From NCBI GenBank assembly GCA_949752745.1, contig OX457033.1:19693907-19757906 (forward strand): a DNA stretch of 64,000 bases. Direction: 5' to 3'. The DNA is from Protula sp. h YS-2021 (lineage: Eukaryota > Annelida > Polychaeta > Sabellida > Serpulidae). This document shows, in pieces, positions 53,775 through 64,000 of this stretch. The stretch's first letter is position 1. The number at the start of each line of letters is the position of its first letter. Position numbers and translations under genes: made by a program. The notes under the pieces are model-generated. The model did no database searches, had not been told where the DNA came from, and worked only from the letters and a program-made list of their open reading frames with translations.

Positions 53775-56700
53775 TATTATTATTATTATTTGAACTGTCT
53801 TGTTGCAATTAAAAAAAATAGGTTCACATAAGGCATGTTTTGGGACAGTTATTATGTCAAAAAACAAGAACTAAGACCCACATCATTTCAAGTACGTTCG
53901 TGGTTTTTGCATCGAATGTCTTCTCTATATTCCTTAGGTAATTCATAGAAGTGGTAGAAATCAAGTGTAGCGGGCATACATTGGCCACGTGCACCACGGG
54001 CGAAACTAAAGGGCGTTGCTGTGCGTAAACACCTAGCAAGGAATACTTCTTAGCTGTTTATTTTTAGTTTTTTTTTTTTATTTCAATTTTTTTTTATACT
54101 TTTATCTGAACTTTTTTTTTAACTACATTGAATGTACCTAGACAGGAGGCCCGTAATTTTCAAGTTCCTGAGTTTCTTTTTTTCTTTTTCTTTTTTTTTT
54201 TTTTTACTCTTCCCGAAAAACAAGTCCACAATAGTAAACCACTCAAATTCATTTTACAATCACGATTCAAAACCGCAGATACATACAGGCTGTGTATGCT
54301 TTTCTACTGAAACAATTCGGGGCACTTTCAAGGACAGTTCACTTCCGATTGACTTCAAACGTCAACAAACGCCCTTTTTTAAAGCTTGGTGACAATTTAT
54401 GAAATAGGAGAGTGTCTCTTCGGTGCTATCATCCTGCATTCAAAATTACAGAGTCAATCTTTTGTCGTCACAAGTTTAATTTGAATGGCATTCTTTCCTC
54501 GCTAGGCTGAAAGCTGACACGCTTTAAAATGGCAGGCGTCCACAAAAACATTGAACACAAAACACGTGGGCACTGACAAAGAACTAACTGTGGAGGACTT
54601 GGGGCGAAAACCAGTCTGTCATTTACCATATTTCACCTTTTTTTCGTCTTGTTGCGTGTGATTTTAATTTACCTGTTTTCGAAAAGATCCTTTATCTCAC
54701 TGAATCATGGTTTATTTACATATTTCGTTATTATTGCTTATTTATTTATTTTTGTTAACAGGACAACGTTTAACATCCAAGGTGCTCAGATATTAAAAAC
54801 AAAAACAAAGCAGTTCTGGTGCAAAACGCGCCGTTTGGTGTGGAAAACTAGAGCGAGTTTCCCTGGCGGCGAGAATTCAACGGCGCACACGTATCTTTTG
54901 ACTTTTGACCCACCTTAAATTTCCTACCTTAAAACAGCATATCTGAGCTCTGTGTTTCCGACCAGTTCGCCGTTTGGTCTTCATCCGCCGGCTTGATGCC
55001 TTCATTCTCCGTCATTTCCGGTTTAACTACCTTTCTGTCCTCTTTCTGGGCCGGCTCCTCATTTACATTCATCCCGAAATGGTACTCAAACTGCATCTTA
55101 GACTGGTATCCGGACAGGGAAGCTAAATCAGAAAAGCAAAACACTATTGCTATTGCCGTCTTCATCAATTAGACTTATCTGTCTTATTCCTTGGAAAGAC
55201 TATTGTTATTAGTACTTAGTCCCCAATACTAAACTTATCCATGGCCACACGACACAAGCATGACGTAATGGGGAGAATTTACTACGGTACTACTAACAAG
55301 AATGTCCAGGGACACTGTGACCAGCACATCTGACTTGGATTTTTCTGACTGAATCAGTACGTTAACACCAAAGATAACCCGATATCTTTGAGTTCGAGTC
55401 AATTAATAGCTCGGATCTAGATTCCCAAAACTTGAGAATCACTCACCCGAGGACGCGACACCAGGGTTGCTTTTCAGGCTTTTCGTCGTCACCTGCTCGA
55501 CGTCCACCGTCATCGTCTCGTCGTCGTCGCTGTCGTAGTCGTGCGTGCCATTCACCATGGCAACGGGGGCATTGGCGTCGACGTAGTCGTAGTCTCCCGG
55601 TCGGGCTGGCGTCTCCGACATGAGGTACTGCTCCGACGGGTACTCATACGTCATGCTATTATGGTCGTCAAACTGTATGGTCATCTGTACACAAACAAAC
55701 ATATGGGGTGAATGCTCCGACGGGTACTCATACGTCATGCTATTATGGTCGTCAAACTGTATGGTCATCTGTACACAAACAAACATATGGGGTGAATGCT
55801 CCGACGGGTACTCATACGTCATGCTATTATGGTCGTCAAACTGTATGGTCATCTGTACACAAACAAACATATGGGGTGAATGCTCCGACGGGTATTCGTA
55901 CGTCATGCTATTGTAGTCGTCAAACTGCACGCTCATCTGTATAAAAACACAGCAGGGGGGATGGGGGGGGGCAGTGTTGCAATCACAGGCTGGGATATAT
56001 ATCGGATAATCATACGTCACATGATATGTTGCTAAAACCATAGAATTATTAAAATAAAAGAATACGCTACGCGTTCTGTATAAAGTTTGGACGCTAATTC
56101 TGGCATGAACCAATTCGTATTGTCACGTGTATTTTTACGAAATAAACACAAAATGCGGCCTGACTGACGCTTCTAGAAATCCCATCAAACTAAAAATTTC
56201 AGCGTAACCATGCCTACGACATTAGGATAAAACTAAAAGCTGGAGAAATAAGTGAATTGCATTGACAGAAGAGAATGCCCCAGTGTGTTACATCTTAATG
56301 CAGTGCGACTTGCCCTGTAATTAGATCATGTTCATCGAATAGCTAGTCTTATAGCACGGTAGCTATAACTGAAATGAATGTCACGTTAGGTGGGTCACAT
56401 TCAGCCGACAACTTTACTGCAGCATACCAACAATGTCAAACCCGAATACCATTTTTAACGAGATTCTTTTTTTTTTTTTTCATTACTGTATTTAACTGTA
56501 GATGAATCTTCATTTGCTTAGATTTTTATTTACCAAGTCTGACATGTAATAAGCTCTATGATATAGTGGTCGAGTTAAAAATATGACATGTGAAACGTTG
56601 GCCTTAGGGCGCACGCCTTGACTATAATACACGTAATTTTTGCGCTGATAGTTTGTAAACCCATTGCTTGAAGACCCGTTTGTGAATGTATTGTGATTCA

Positions 56701-59700
56701 CAACACGCCATCACATTGGCTACGAATATGCAGCAATTAGTAGTACACTAAAATTTTGCCGCTGCATCTTGACAACTACACTGCAATGCGAAACAGCGAG
56801 CCAGTTAAACGCGAAACTTACTTATCCTTTGTACCGTGACCCTCACCCGACACCTACTCACTTGCTGTACTGCACTGCGTAAGAGCGAACCAATGTTTAC
56901 ATTTGTACTACGACTCCTATACGCGACACCTACTCACTTGCTGTACTGCAATGCGAAACAGACCAAACAGGCCGCCTCATACGACACCTGTGCCCAAAGT
57001 AAAACTATACAACCTACCAGGTTGCAAAATATCGCAGTGTATAATGTTATTTTGCACTTCCTTAAGAGCTGTGCAGAATAGAATGTTAATCACTTATTTT
57101 ACATTTATTGCTACCTTCGGTAATGTCCGAATGGATCTGGAACAAACAACAAGGAACACCCTAACCGAACCCTCGAGAACTTTTCTTCCTGACTGACTGG
57201 AAGGTCTTTCACTTCTGGCTCGGACCCCTGCGTCTCAGGCTCTGGGGGAGGGGGCCGAAAAATTTTCTGATTATATAAAAAATATGTATTGGACCTCCCA
57301 TTTTTCGCCCCCCCCCCCCTGATTTTTCCACCGGGACACAGTAGTGTCCGCAACAGAAAAAAATCCGAGGCCTGTTATAGACAGTGAGTATGGTCTAGTT
57401 GAGTAGGTAAGAGCCATATACAGTGTGCTACATTTCAATCCCACGGCCTCGAAAACATCACTTTAACATTCGCGTGAAATATCAACACCGTTCAGTTTGT
57501 CTGTCTACTTTTATACGCTGGAGAAAAAAAGCTACATACGACACTCAGTTTCCTGACATCCTACCACATACTAGAAGCTCTTCTGTTGAACATACCGCCT
57601 ATTTTCTTCTTCCATTCGGAGGGGGGGGGGGGAGCACAGAACTCTCGGCCAGCCCCGTTTTCATTTCTACCCTATTACCTACTCTTGCTGCAATCTTTCA
57701 AGGTGTCAGTGCAGTATTAGGACACCAGACTGCAAGAGGAATTTTGTTTGCTGGCAAAAACCAATTAGGTAACGGAAGGTAATTTCACTTGTAGGCCAAT
57801 CCAAGCAAGACCGATGCAACAAATCCGATATTACAACACCGCTCATGAATAGCAAATTGACGGTGCCCATTGATCTGCAAATTTTCGGGTCAGGACTCCT
57901 TAAAAGGGATTCATATCGACTTGGTCCGCGGACCAGGGAGAGCTTTCAGTTGACGTGATGCTATTTTAGACTACGCATTAGCTCTTGTCAATTTAGCTGC
58001 AAGGGTTTTGAAGGATAACGTGGCAATCTGACTTGCTCCAGGGGCTCAAATAGTTCGTGGTAGCTGGAGAAGTATCCTATCTGCCTTTCTTACTTTATGG
58101 TCTTTGCTGTTATTATGAACACATCAATCTTGACAATGAAAGAGTCTGAGAGCAGAAAATAAGTGACGACACGTCACAATAATACCCACTGGGAGTCTGG
58201 AGGCAGAGTGGTACAAGGAGGGGTGTTTGTAGTGGAACAGCAGCAGGAGTAGCAGAACGAGACTCCAACGGAAGGGGAGGGGGAGCCCACTTTGTCGAGT
58301 ACACTCGAAAGAGAGCTTCATTCATATCACAAGGAAACCGGAAGTGAAATCCTGTTCAGACACTGTTCATAATCCGCCTGACACATCGTGCAAGCTTTTC
58401 TAACAATTCGTTATTTCAGCATACTCGTCAATGTGTACTTTAAACTGATGACTAAGTGATTTAAAATTGTAGCCGACATTTAAAGGCAATTCTAACTTCA
58501 CCTCCACCTCATCCAGAGGTCTCATTTTAGAACCATAACAATAGAGAACTATTACGTGATTTGAAAATATAGTTCACGATTTACAGATCAATAAATGATG
58601 GCCAACACCAAAACAGCTCATCAAAAAAGTCTATTGATTGGCATTTAATACTCACAGCTGTGCTGAAAATTATATCCTACAAGCTTAATTAACCGAGCAG
58701 GAGTTCCAGTTCAGTGGCGTTCGGTTCACACTCAGTACAGAAGTCCAGCAAATTCCACACCCACCCCCAACTCCATTCTTGTAGAACGGTGTTAGAAGGA
58801 GAAAGTGCTGTCACCACATAAAATCTGAACACGTGAGTGGACACTGGAAGATGTCAAATGCGCAGCAACTGCTATAGAGGCGCCTTACCCCCAAACCTCC
58901 CATTAGGGCATAAAGTTCACGGGGTCCCGGAGACCCCGGATAATCGGCTCGGGACCCCTGGAATTTGACCCTGGGGTCCCGCGGGACCCCAGAAAAAAAG
59001 ACGGTGTTCTCTTGCAACTGTTCAGCATCACCACTAAGATCGAAAATTATTGATTTTTTTCATTGTTTAATGTAGCACCATTCAGCGTTTCTTTTTTTTG
59101 TTGTTAGAAGTAGTAGTTTTGTCATTTGCATGATATCACCGATCGCGTTTATTCTTCTTGCAATAAAATTGATTTTATAGACTTTAACATCTTTTATTGC
59201 CCTAAAATGTCGGGAACCCGCTACTTCACCTCGGGACCCCTGGTTTCAGAGGTCGGGGTCCCGCGGGACCCCGAGCTCAAAAGTAAACTTTTTGCCCCGT
59301 CCCATACTTCCTTAGCTGTGGGACAACTGTCGCAAAATATACACTGACAGCGCTCTAAACCAGTCTTTACCGTACCCCCCTCACCACGGCAACAAAGAAA
59401 ACCTACCCAGTGTTCGAAGTTCATACAAAGTGGTTTAAAAGTACCCCCTTGTCGAACGCCAAATTTTTTTTCGCACCTACAGATGTGGTTCGTCAAGGAA
59501 AATCAACGGCACTTGTATCTCGTGTTTATTTCACGTTGGTTTTGCACAGAACCGCGTGCTTCGCCGTTGCGCAGTGTCACACAAAAGTTTTAGGAATACC
59601 CTTCAAAGACCGACGAATAAAACTTGAATTTATTTCCCGCCGATCAAGTGCATTCAACAAAGCAGCCAATGACCAAGGCAGGCGAATTTTAAATGTCTTT

Positions 59701-62700
59701 TTATTTCCGCGTGAAGTAGAATAGACTCGGCGATAAAACTCCACTTTAACTATTATCATTTTCTTCTTCTTTTTTAGGTTGATTTTGCACGTTCGCTTTG
59801 TGACATCTTTTGACAACGTTACAATCAATTTAAGGACTGGCTGTTTTTCTGCGTTCTGACACATCCCATATGTTTCTGTTCCTTCCTTCGTAAAAATCTC
59901 ATTGCACAGACGCATGTTAATCATATTTTCCCAAACCCTTATAAACTAATTGCGGATTTTTTTTGGCACGAGCACAACAAATATATTCCAAACATTTCTA
60001 TCAAAGAATTGTTGCGAAGTCCTTGAACCGAAGAACATTTACCCATGTGCATTCGCTCAAGATCGTGTTTTTTTGAATGTTTTTTCTTTGTGTGAACGAC
60101 ACACAAAATTAGTCATTGCCTTTATTCTACTTTAAATGTTCACCATCAAACTACAAAAAAAAATACTGAATTTGTTAAACAAAGGTTTTTTAGTTCTTTG
60201 TTGCACTGAGAGGATAGCTCAAACCGGTACAACAGCCATCGTGCGCTTTACGAAGCTTTACGACGATTTTAAGCAGCGGACGAATTACATGAAAAAAATG
60301 GTGTTTTTTTCGCCTGGACCCCGATATTATGCCCCATATATAAAATCATGGTACAGTAAGACCCCTGCTAAGTAGAACCCCCCCCCCACCCCCTTCCCCT
60401 ATTGACAGCAAAGATAACGTGATTCCTTATAATGCGCCTATTTCTGTGACGTTTAGGTGAAAAAAGCTCAAGAATGGTCAATTGTCTCCTGTTTTCGATT
60501 GTCCCCGTCGAGTTCAGTTACGGACAGGTCAGAACAACAGTTAACCGCTCGGGTATTTGGACATCACATTATAACAGAATAGGCGAGCAAAAAAAGCCAA
60601 ACACGAACGCTGTCTGGGTTAATAAGTAACCTTAGTCATCGACTGATAACTTTTTCAATACAGATTTCTCCACTCTCTCTCCACAAGCGGATTTATTCAC
60701 TGAAAGCATTCTCGACGAAAACAGACTTGCTAATGTATTATTGGATTATCTCTGCCACGCATTCATTTACAAACATATTTATTTCTTTTATAAAACTGCA
60801 ACACGCAGGTGTTCAGTTCCCCCGCACATATACACAGACTCCAGTTTCACACACAAAAAAAAAAAAAAAAAAAAAAAAACGACGTAAAAAGGACGCCTCG
60901 AAAGGAATTTCCCAGAACTCAGTTAAAAAAACAAACATCTCCAACAAGCAACAATTTCACCAAGTAAATAACATGACAAACAGTGTCGTATTTTTATCCA
61001 CATCTATATAAACACAGCTTTCGTTGCAGAACCGGCTGTTACAAAGAGGGCAAACTTCTTAATCAATTTACTTCAATTTCAGCCCTTCTTAAGCATTCCG
61101 AAATAAGAAGTAGTGCATGTGTACAACGACACCGATGAAACGTTTGAACAGCGACATTTAAATTTACTGTTTTTATTATTTTTAGGATCGAGAAGGGGGG
61201 GGGGGAGGTTAGCAGACATTTCGGTGTCAGAAAACTGAACCGTCCCCACTTCAGTGAAACTTAGAACTTCGATCAATTTAACGCTTGTGAAGGAAACGAT
61301 TAAAAAAAGAGAAAGCCTTGGGGACATAAAACGGATGCAGCAATCCGAGTTAAAAACAAAAATTCCAAAGAAATTGGAAAATATTCAAAGGAAATATTAT
61401 CTTTGAAACATCACTTTCATATTCAAAAGCAATGCGATCAAAATGGTACGACACCACTGCTGTGACTGCGATCTCGCCTGATCTAATAACCTGTGTTGTC
61501 CATCACGCTACAACTATCTCTCAAGCCAAAAGAGGACATGGCACTTCTCCCATTCCCATCCCTCCGCCAAACCAAACACTCATTACTCACCTTCGTCTCC
61601 TTCCGCCTCTTTGCCAGCGAAGATTTTCCGGAAACGACGCCAGCGCCGATGAATTCATATTTTCCTTTTGAAATATTCGCATTTCTGTCCCTCGAGGTCT
61701 TCCCGTCAGATTTCACATCACTTTTCGCCACACGCTCATCAATGACGTCATCGATATTTGTGACAGGAATATCTTCATCGGAATCTGTTTCGTCGTCATA
61801 GTACGAAGGCTTTTTCTTCGGCGGCGCAAAATCACCAGTTCGAATATCGTCATATTTAAATTCTAACTGGGCAAATTGAGCATTTTTAACGTGGATCATA
61901 TTTGACGCAGGACGAATCAGCAAAGAGCCCGGACCAGACGACGACTTAGGGGTCACAATTTTAGCCTTTTTATTTCTATTACTGTTGATAACAGAAAAAG
62001 CATCATTGCTGCTTCCAGTTGAACTTTTTACAACCTCCGGTTTCTTAGGACTGACATCATTAAGGTTTAAACTCAAGTTTTGGCGTTTGGCATCCGAGGC
62101 GGAACTAGAATCTACATTGGCATTGGCTCTCCTTGGTTGTGTAACTGGTGACGACACAGTTTTTGAACCACTCTGCCCACATTGCGAGACGGCAGGAGCT
62201 ACATTTTTCGTGTTATTGCGCTTTCGCTCTGGATCAACAACTCCGTTTGTTTTGATTGCTGAATTGGTCGCTGCACATGAATTATCAACTGAATAACTAG
62301 TCCTCCCGACAGAGCTGGACTTATCTGTGTCCTTTGCAGGCTTAGGTGGTAGCGGAGCTTTACGTTTTTTATAACTACTACCACTCTGCGACGTCACTAC
62401 GTCTGTACTACTCTCATTTGCATGATCAAGGACATCATACGATATATCACCATTAACTAAATCATTGCTTAATTCTAATGAAGATGCCTTAGTGCCATTA
62501 GCTGAACTGGATGACGTTTTGAAATATAAATCAAAGTATGACGGTGCACCTGCTGATTTGTTTTCTTCACTCTTATTTTCTGAAACCACACTAACATTCT
62601 TAGTGTCCTTTATTGGTAGACATTGTTGCACAGTATCTTTTGGTAGGGTGTTTTCAGTGACACCCGAAGTCTTTTCTTTTTCGGTGACAGATACTAGTTT

Positions 62701-63996
62701 CTTAGAGTCTTGCACTGTTTCCGCTTTCCCTGAAACACCGGTCGAATGATCTGATTTGCGGACATCAACTAAAGTGGACTTCCCATTTAACTGCACAGAA
62801 GGACTTGTCGGTGATTGTTGTCCGTCCTCGAGCGATTTTTCTACAGCTATAAGCGTATGTACTGAATTTCGCGGCGAACGTGCAGGCTTTGGGGTTTCAA
62901 GTGACGGCTTCCTTAAACTGATTTTTGGACTCACGATATTTTCGAATACATTTCTGGTCGAGGCGACAATGTTCTTTTTTGGCAACTGATCTTCAGGTTC
63001 AGAAATATTTTCCCAACTTGGGCTTAATAAAGCAGATCCACTCGAATTGAGGACAGGTGAATGTTGTCCTCTCTCCTGAGAATTATAAACTGAAGTGGTG
63101 AGACCTGATTTATCAAGAAGTACTTTATTAGTTTGAGGGTTCTCGTCATTGGGTGGTCTGGGGGATGATAAACTATCCGTACTGCGGGACCGAGCAGGCG
63201 AACGAGGAGACAAGGAATCACAACATGATCCACTCGGACTAGTTTCTCTGGAAGTTGCTGAATAATGATTCCGATCATCCAATAGATTCTCCGCACTATG
63301 ACTGCGCTTACTAGAAGAATTCCTACTTGATTTTCTGCCACGTGTTTCGTTGCCAGACAAGTGGGAAAATTTTCTCAACAGTTTATGCACAAACCCCTTG
63401 CCGTATGTGACCTCCTCCTCGAAAACATCATCAGGTACCTGACGCATGTCTTTTACAATATCTGTTTCTTCTGACCAACTGTGGTGGTTTGAAAACTGAT
63501 TTTCGTTCGAGTGGCTCCTATGTGATGACACAATGTCACTAAAACGTTTCTTTTTTATCGGGTCTGCTTTCAACCATGGATTATCTTTGACAGGCAAGAG
63601 ATGTTCTTCAGCCTCTCTGTTACCCTTTGAAGTAGTGCTGACATGCTGCTCTGAAGCTTGACTGCCTTTCTCAGTGACAATGGCTTCAACAGCAACAATG
63701 TGGTTAGTGACTTTTTGCGGTTCTTCACCATGACTCATGAGTGTAGTGGGAGCTTCACCATCACAGTTTGATTTTCTACGTTCAGGACTTTCTTCGCTGG
63801 ACTTCCTGCGGCCAACAAAAACCACAGAGTTTTTCTGGCCATGTCGTTTTAATAGGAGATCTCGTTTCCAATTTGGGAGCGACGAAAACTTCTCAACTTC
63901 CTCTTTTTCTAACCGGCGGGTTTCTTCTTCATGTCGCCTTTTTTTATCCAACAAATTTTGCTTCCAGTGAGGCACTGAGGTTGCACTCATTGACAT
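53381..63996 (-). CDS. Phostensin/taperin-like gene (PP1/actin-associated family), 5' end at or beyond the window edge
   Basis: Exons on the minus strand are 63996-61591, 55684-55447, then 55122-54929 (stop) or 53556-53381 (stop). Products are 945 or 939 aa. The N-terminus carries two WK modules, VPHWKQNLLDKKR and LPNWKRDLLLKR, separated by a charged helix. This is the arrangement I know from the N-terminal domain of vertebrate phostensin (PPP1R18) and taperin, which bind protein phosphatase 1 and actin filaments at cell edges or stereocilia bases. The rest of the big exon is serine-rich and disordered with an APLPPKPAKD SH3-type motif, and then an acidic PSYYDDETDSDEDIP region. Donors and acceptors agree in phase. 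Family identity rests on short motifs. The start ATG is the first in the window; the frame stays open to the edge. Confidence 0.6.
54929..55122 (-). CDS. Terminal exon A of the phostensin/taperin-like gene
   Basis: After acceptor TTTTCTGATTTAG the phase-1 frame reads ASLSGYQSKMQFEYHFGM, then an acidic/lysine-rich tail ending SSDMLF and TAA. It follows the previous exon by a 324-bp intron. The MQFEYHF stretch echoes the MTIQFDD module of the upstream exon. It is the closer and more probable coding terminus. Confidence 0.55.
55294..55325 (+). repeat. Isolated copy of the dispersed AATGTCCAGGGAC motif
   Basis: AACAAGAATGTCCAGGGACA followed by CTGTGACCAGC, inside the 324-bp intron. It matches 44125-44155 and the complement of 23223-23253. 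No hairpin end of the family is seen nearby, so it is either a solo end or a conserved short motif. Confidence 0.65.
55447..55684 (-). CDS. Phostensin/taperin-like exon 2 (shortest form)
   Basis: Phase 0 in and phase 1 out. It encodes MTIQFDDHNSMTYEYPSE, then QYLMSETPARPGDYDY, then an acidic segment (DSDDDETMTVD) ending GVASS. The acceptor is GTTTGTGTACAG and the donor GTGAGT at 55446. Three further copies of this acceptor and exon start lie upstream at 55768, 55852 and 55936, so longer forms by 28, 56 or 84 residues are possible. Confidence 0.7.
55631..55966 (-). repeat. Tandem 84-bp repeat duplicating a 3' splice site and exon start
   Basis: CTCCGACGGG starts units at 55631, 55715, 55799 and 55883, an exact 84-bp period. 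On the minus strand each unit is an intron end (CATTCACCCC to TTTGTGTACAG, 30 bp) plus 54 bp of exon. The three nearest the main exon appear identical; the most upstream one is diverged but conserves the peptide (MSVQFDDYNSMTYEYPSE) and has its own acceptor, TGTTTTTATACAG. Confidence 0.92.
56848..56965. repeat. 86-bp imperfect tandem duplication
   Basis: CGACACCTACTCACTTGCTG TACTGCA occurs at 56848 and 56934, and a weaker relative (ACTACACTGCAATGCG) at ~56773. Intron-internal, no known role. Confidence 0.7.
58905..59275. repeat. Two GC-rich direct copies with an 18-bp perfect palindrome
   Basis: GGGGTCCCGCGGGACCCC occurs at 58973-58990 and 59255-59272. In both it is preceded by CTCGGGACCCCTGG, so this is a duplicated block of about 45 bp in otherwise AT-rich intron. 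An extra half (GGGGTCCCGGAGACCCC) precedes the first at 58921. Confidence 0.85.
61591..63996 (-). CDS. Phostensin/taperin-like exon 1 (802 codons)
   Basis: Open from ATG 63996 to a consensus donor (GACGAAG/GTGAGT) at 61590, ending in phase 0 after KRRKETK. W11 and W43 sit in the paired WK motifs. Residues ~20-40 are highly charged and probably helical. A KDNPWLKADPIKKKRF motif follows (~140-155), then serine/proline-rich disorder (RSPARSRSTDSLSSPRPP), an SH3-type APLPPKPAKD, and a C-terminal QLEFKYDD and PSYYDDETDSDEDIP block. The single very long exon and its codon structure make coding certain. The name is less so. Confidence 0.85.
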
Positions 63997-64000
63997 ATTT

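Larger units (their letters stand above)
55967..61590 (-). other. Intron 1 of the phostensin/taperin-like gene
   Basis: About 5.7-5.9 kb depending on acceptor used. It holds an 86-bp imperfect duplication (56848 and 56934), C/G runs at 57310, 57618, 60380 and 61195, two identical 18-bp palindromes (58973 and 59255), and a 24-base A run at 60857. Short open frames (for example 59410-59724) show no domain. Confidence 0.6.

Noticed and set aside
59410..60375. Consecutive plus-strand frames of 60-104 codons in the intron
   Set aside because: No recognisable domains; composition is the same as the flanking intron.
61493..63970. Several plus-strand frames of 77-105 codons
   Set aside because: They are antisense shadows of the 802-codon exon.

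Overview
This 64 kb window is animal nuclear DNA: AT-rich, intron-containing and repeat-dense. I read no bacterial operons, CRISPR array, rRNA or convincing tRNA. The SUEL-type lectin exons, a CR1/jockey-like LINE and helitron-like tandem-repeat elements suggest an aquatic invertebrate. I cannot fix the phylum from the sequence. A striking compositional trait is more than 20 poly(C)/poly(G) runs of about 9-18 bases.

Layout. 1-2.7 kb: no gene, two short tandem duplications. 2.7-5.8 kb (+): a signal-peptide exon and parts of three SUEL/rhamnose-lectin domains, probably a decaying gene, with a perfect 20-bp hairpin between them. 7.5-9.65 kb: a degenerate LINE reverse transcriptase. 10.17-10.90 kb: an inverted-repeat element with a 10-bp target duplication. 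13.17-14.19 kb (+): a complete single-coding-exon ELAV/Hu-family RNA-binding protein with a 3' UTR to about 15.7 kb. 16.4-23.3 kb: repeats, dominated by a ~3 kb array of ~156-bp monomers arranged as ~312-bp dimers, followed by a LINE endonuclease relic. 23.3-32.5 kb: no gene seen, many microsatellites.

32.52-38.48 kb (+): a complete seven-coding-exon glutamine synthetase (364 aa, all active-site motifs). 40.1-46.9 kb: minisatellite, reverse-orientation copies of the helitron-like family, a nested 230-bp inverted-repeat element, and a 676-bp TA-flanked MITE built of GATATC/GAGATC-type repeats. 47.1-53.4 kb: no gene; possibly the long 3' UTR of the next gene on the minus strand, with a 27-bp minisatellite. 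53.4-64.0 kb (-): a phostensin/taperin-like gene with an 802-codon exon running to the window edge, one short exon, and two phase-compatible terminal exons.

The most unusual signal is in this last gene. The 3' splice site and first 18 codons of its short exon are tandemly copied four times with an exact 84-bp period, giving four in-frame alternative acceptors and a protein with one to four copies of a YPSE module. Glutamine synthetase exon 4 also has a second in-frame acceptor 57 nt upstream. The genes are unrelated in function: RNA binding, ammonia assimilation, and a probable actin/PP1-associated scaffold.
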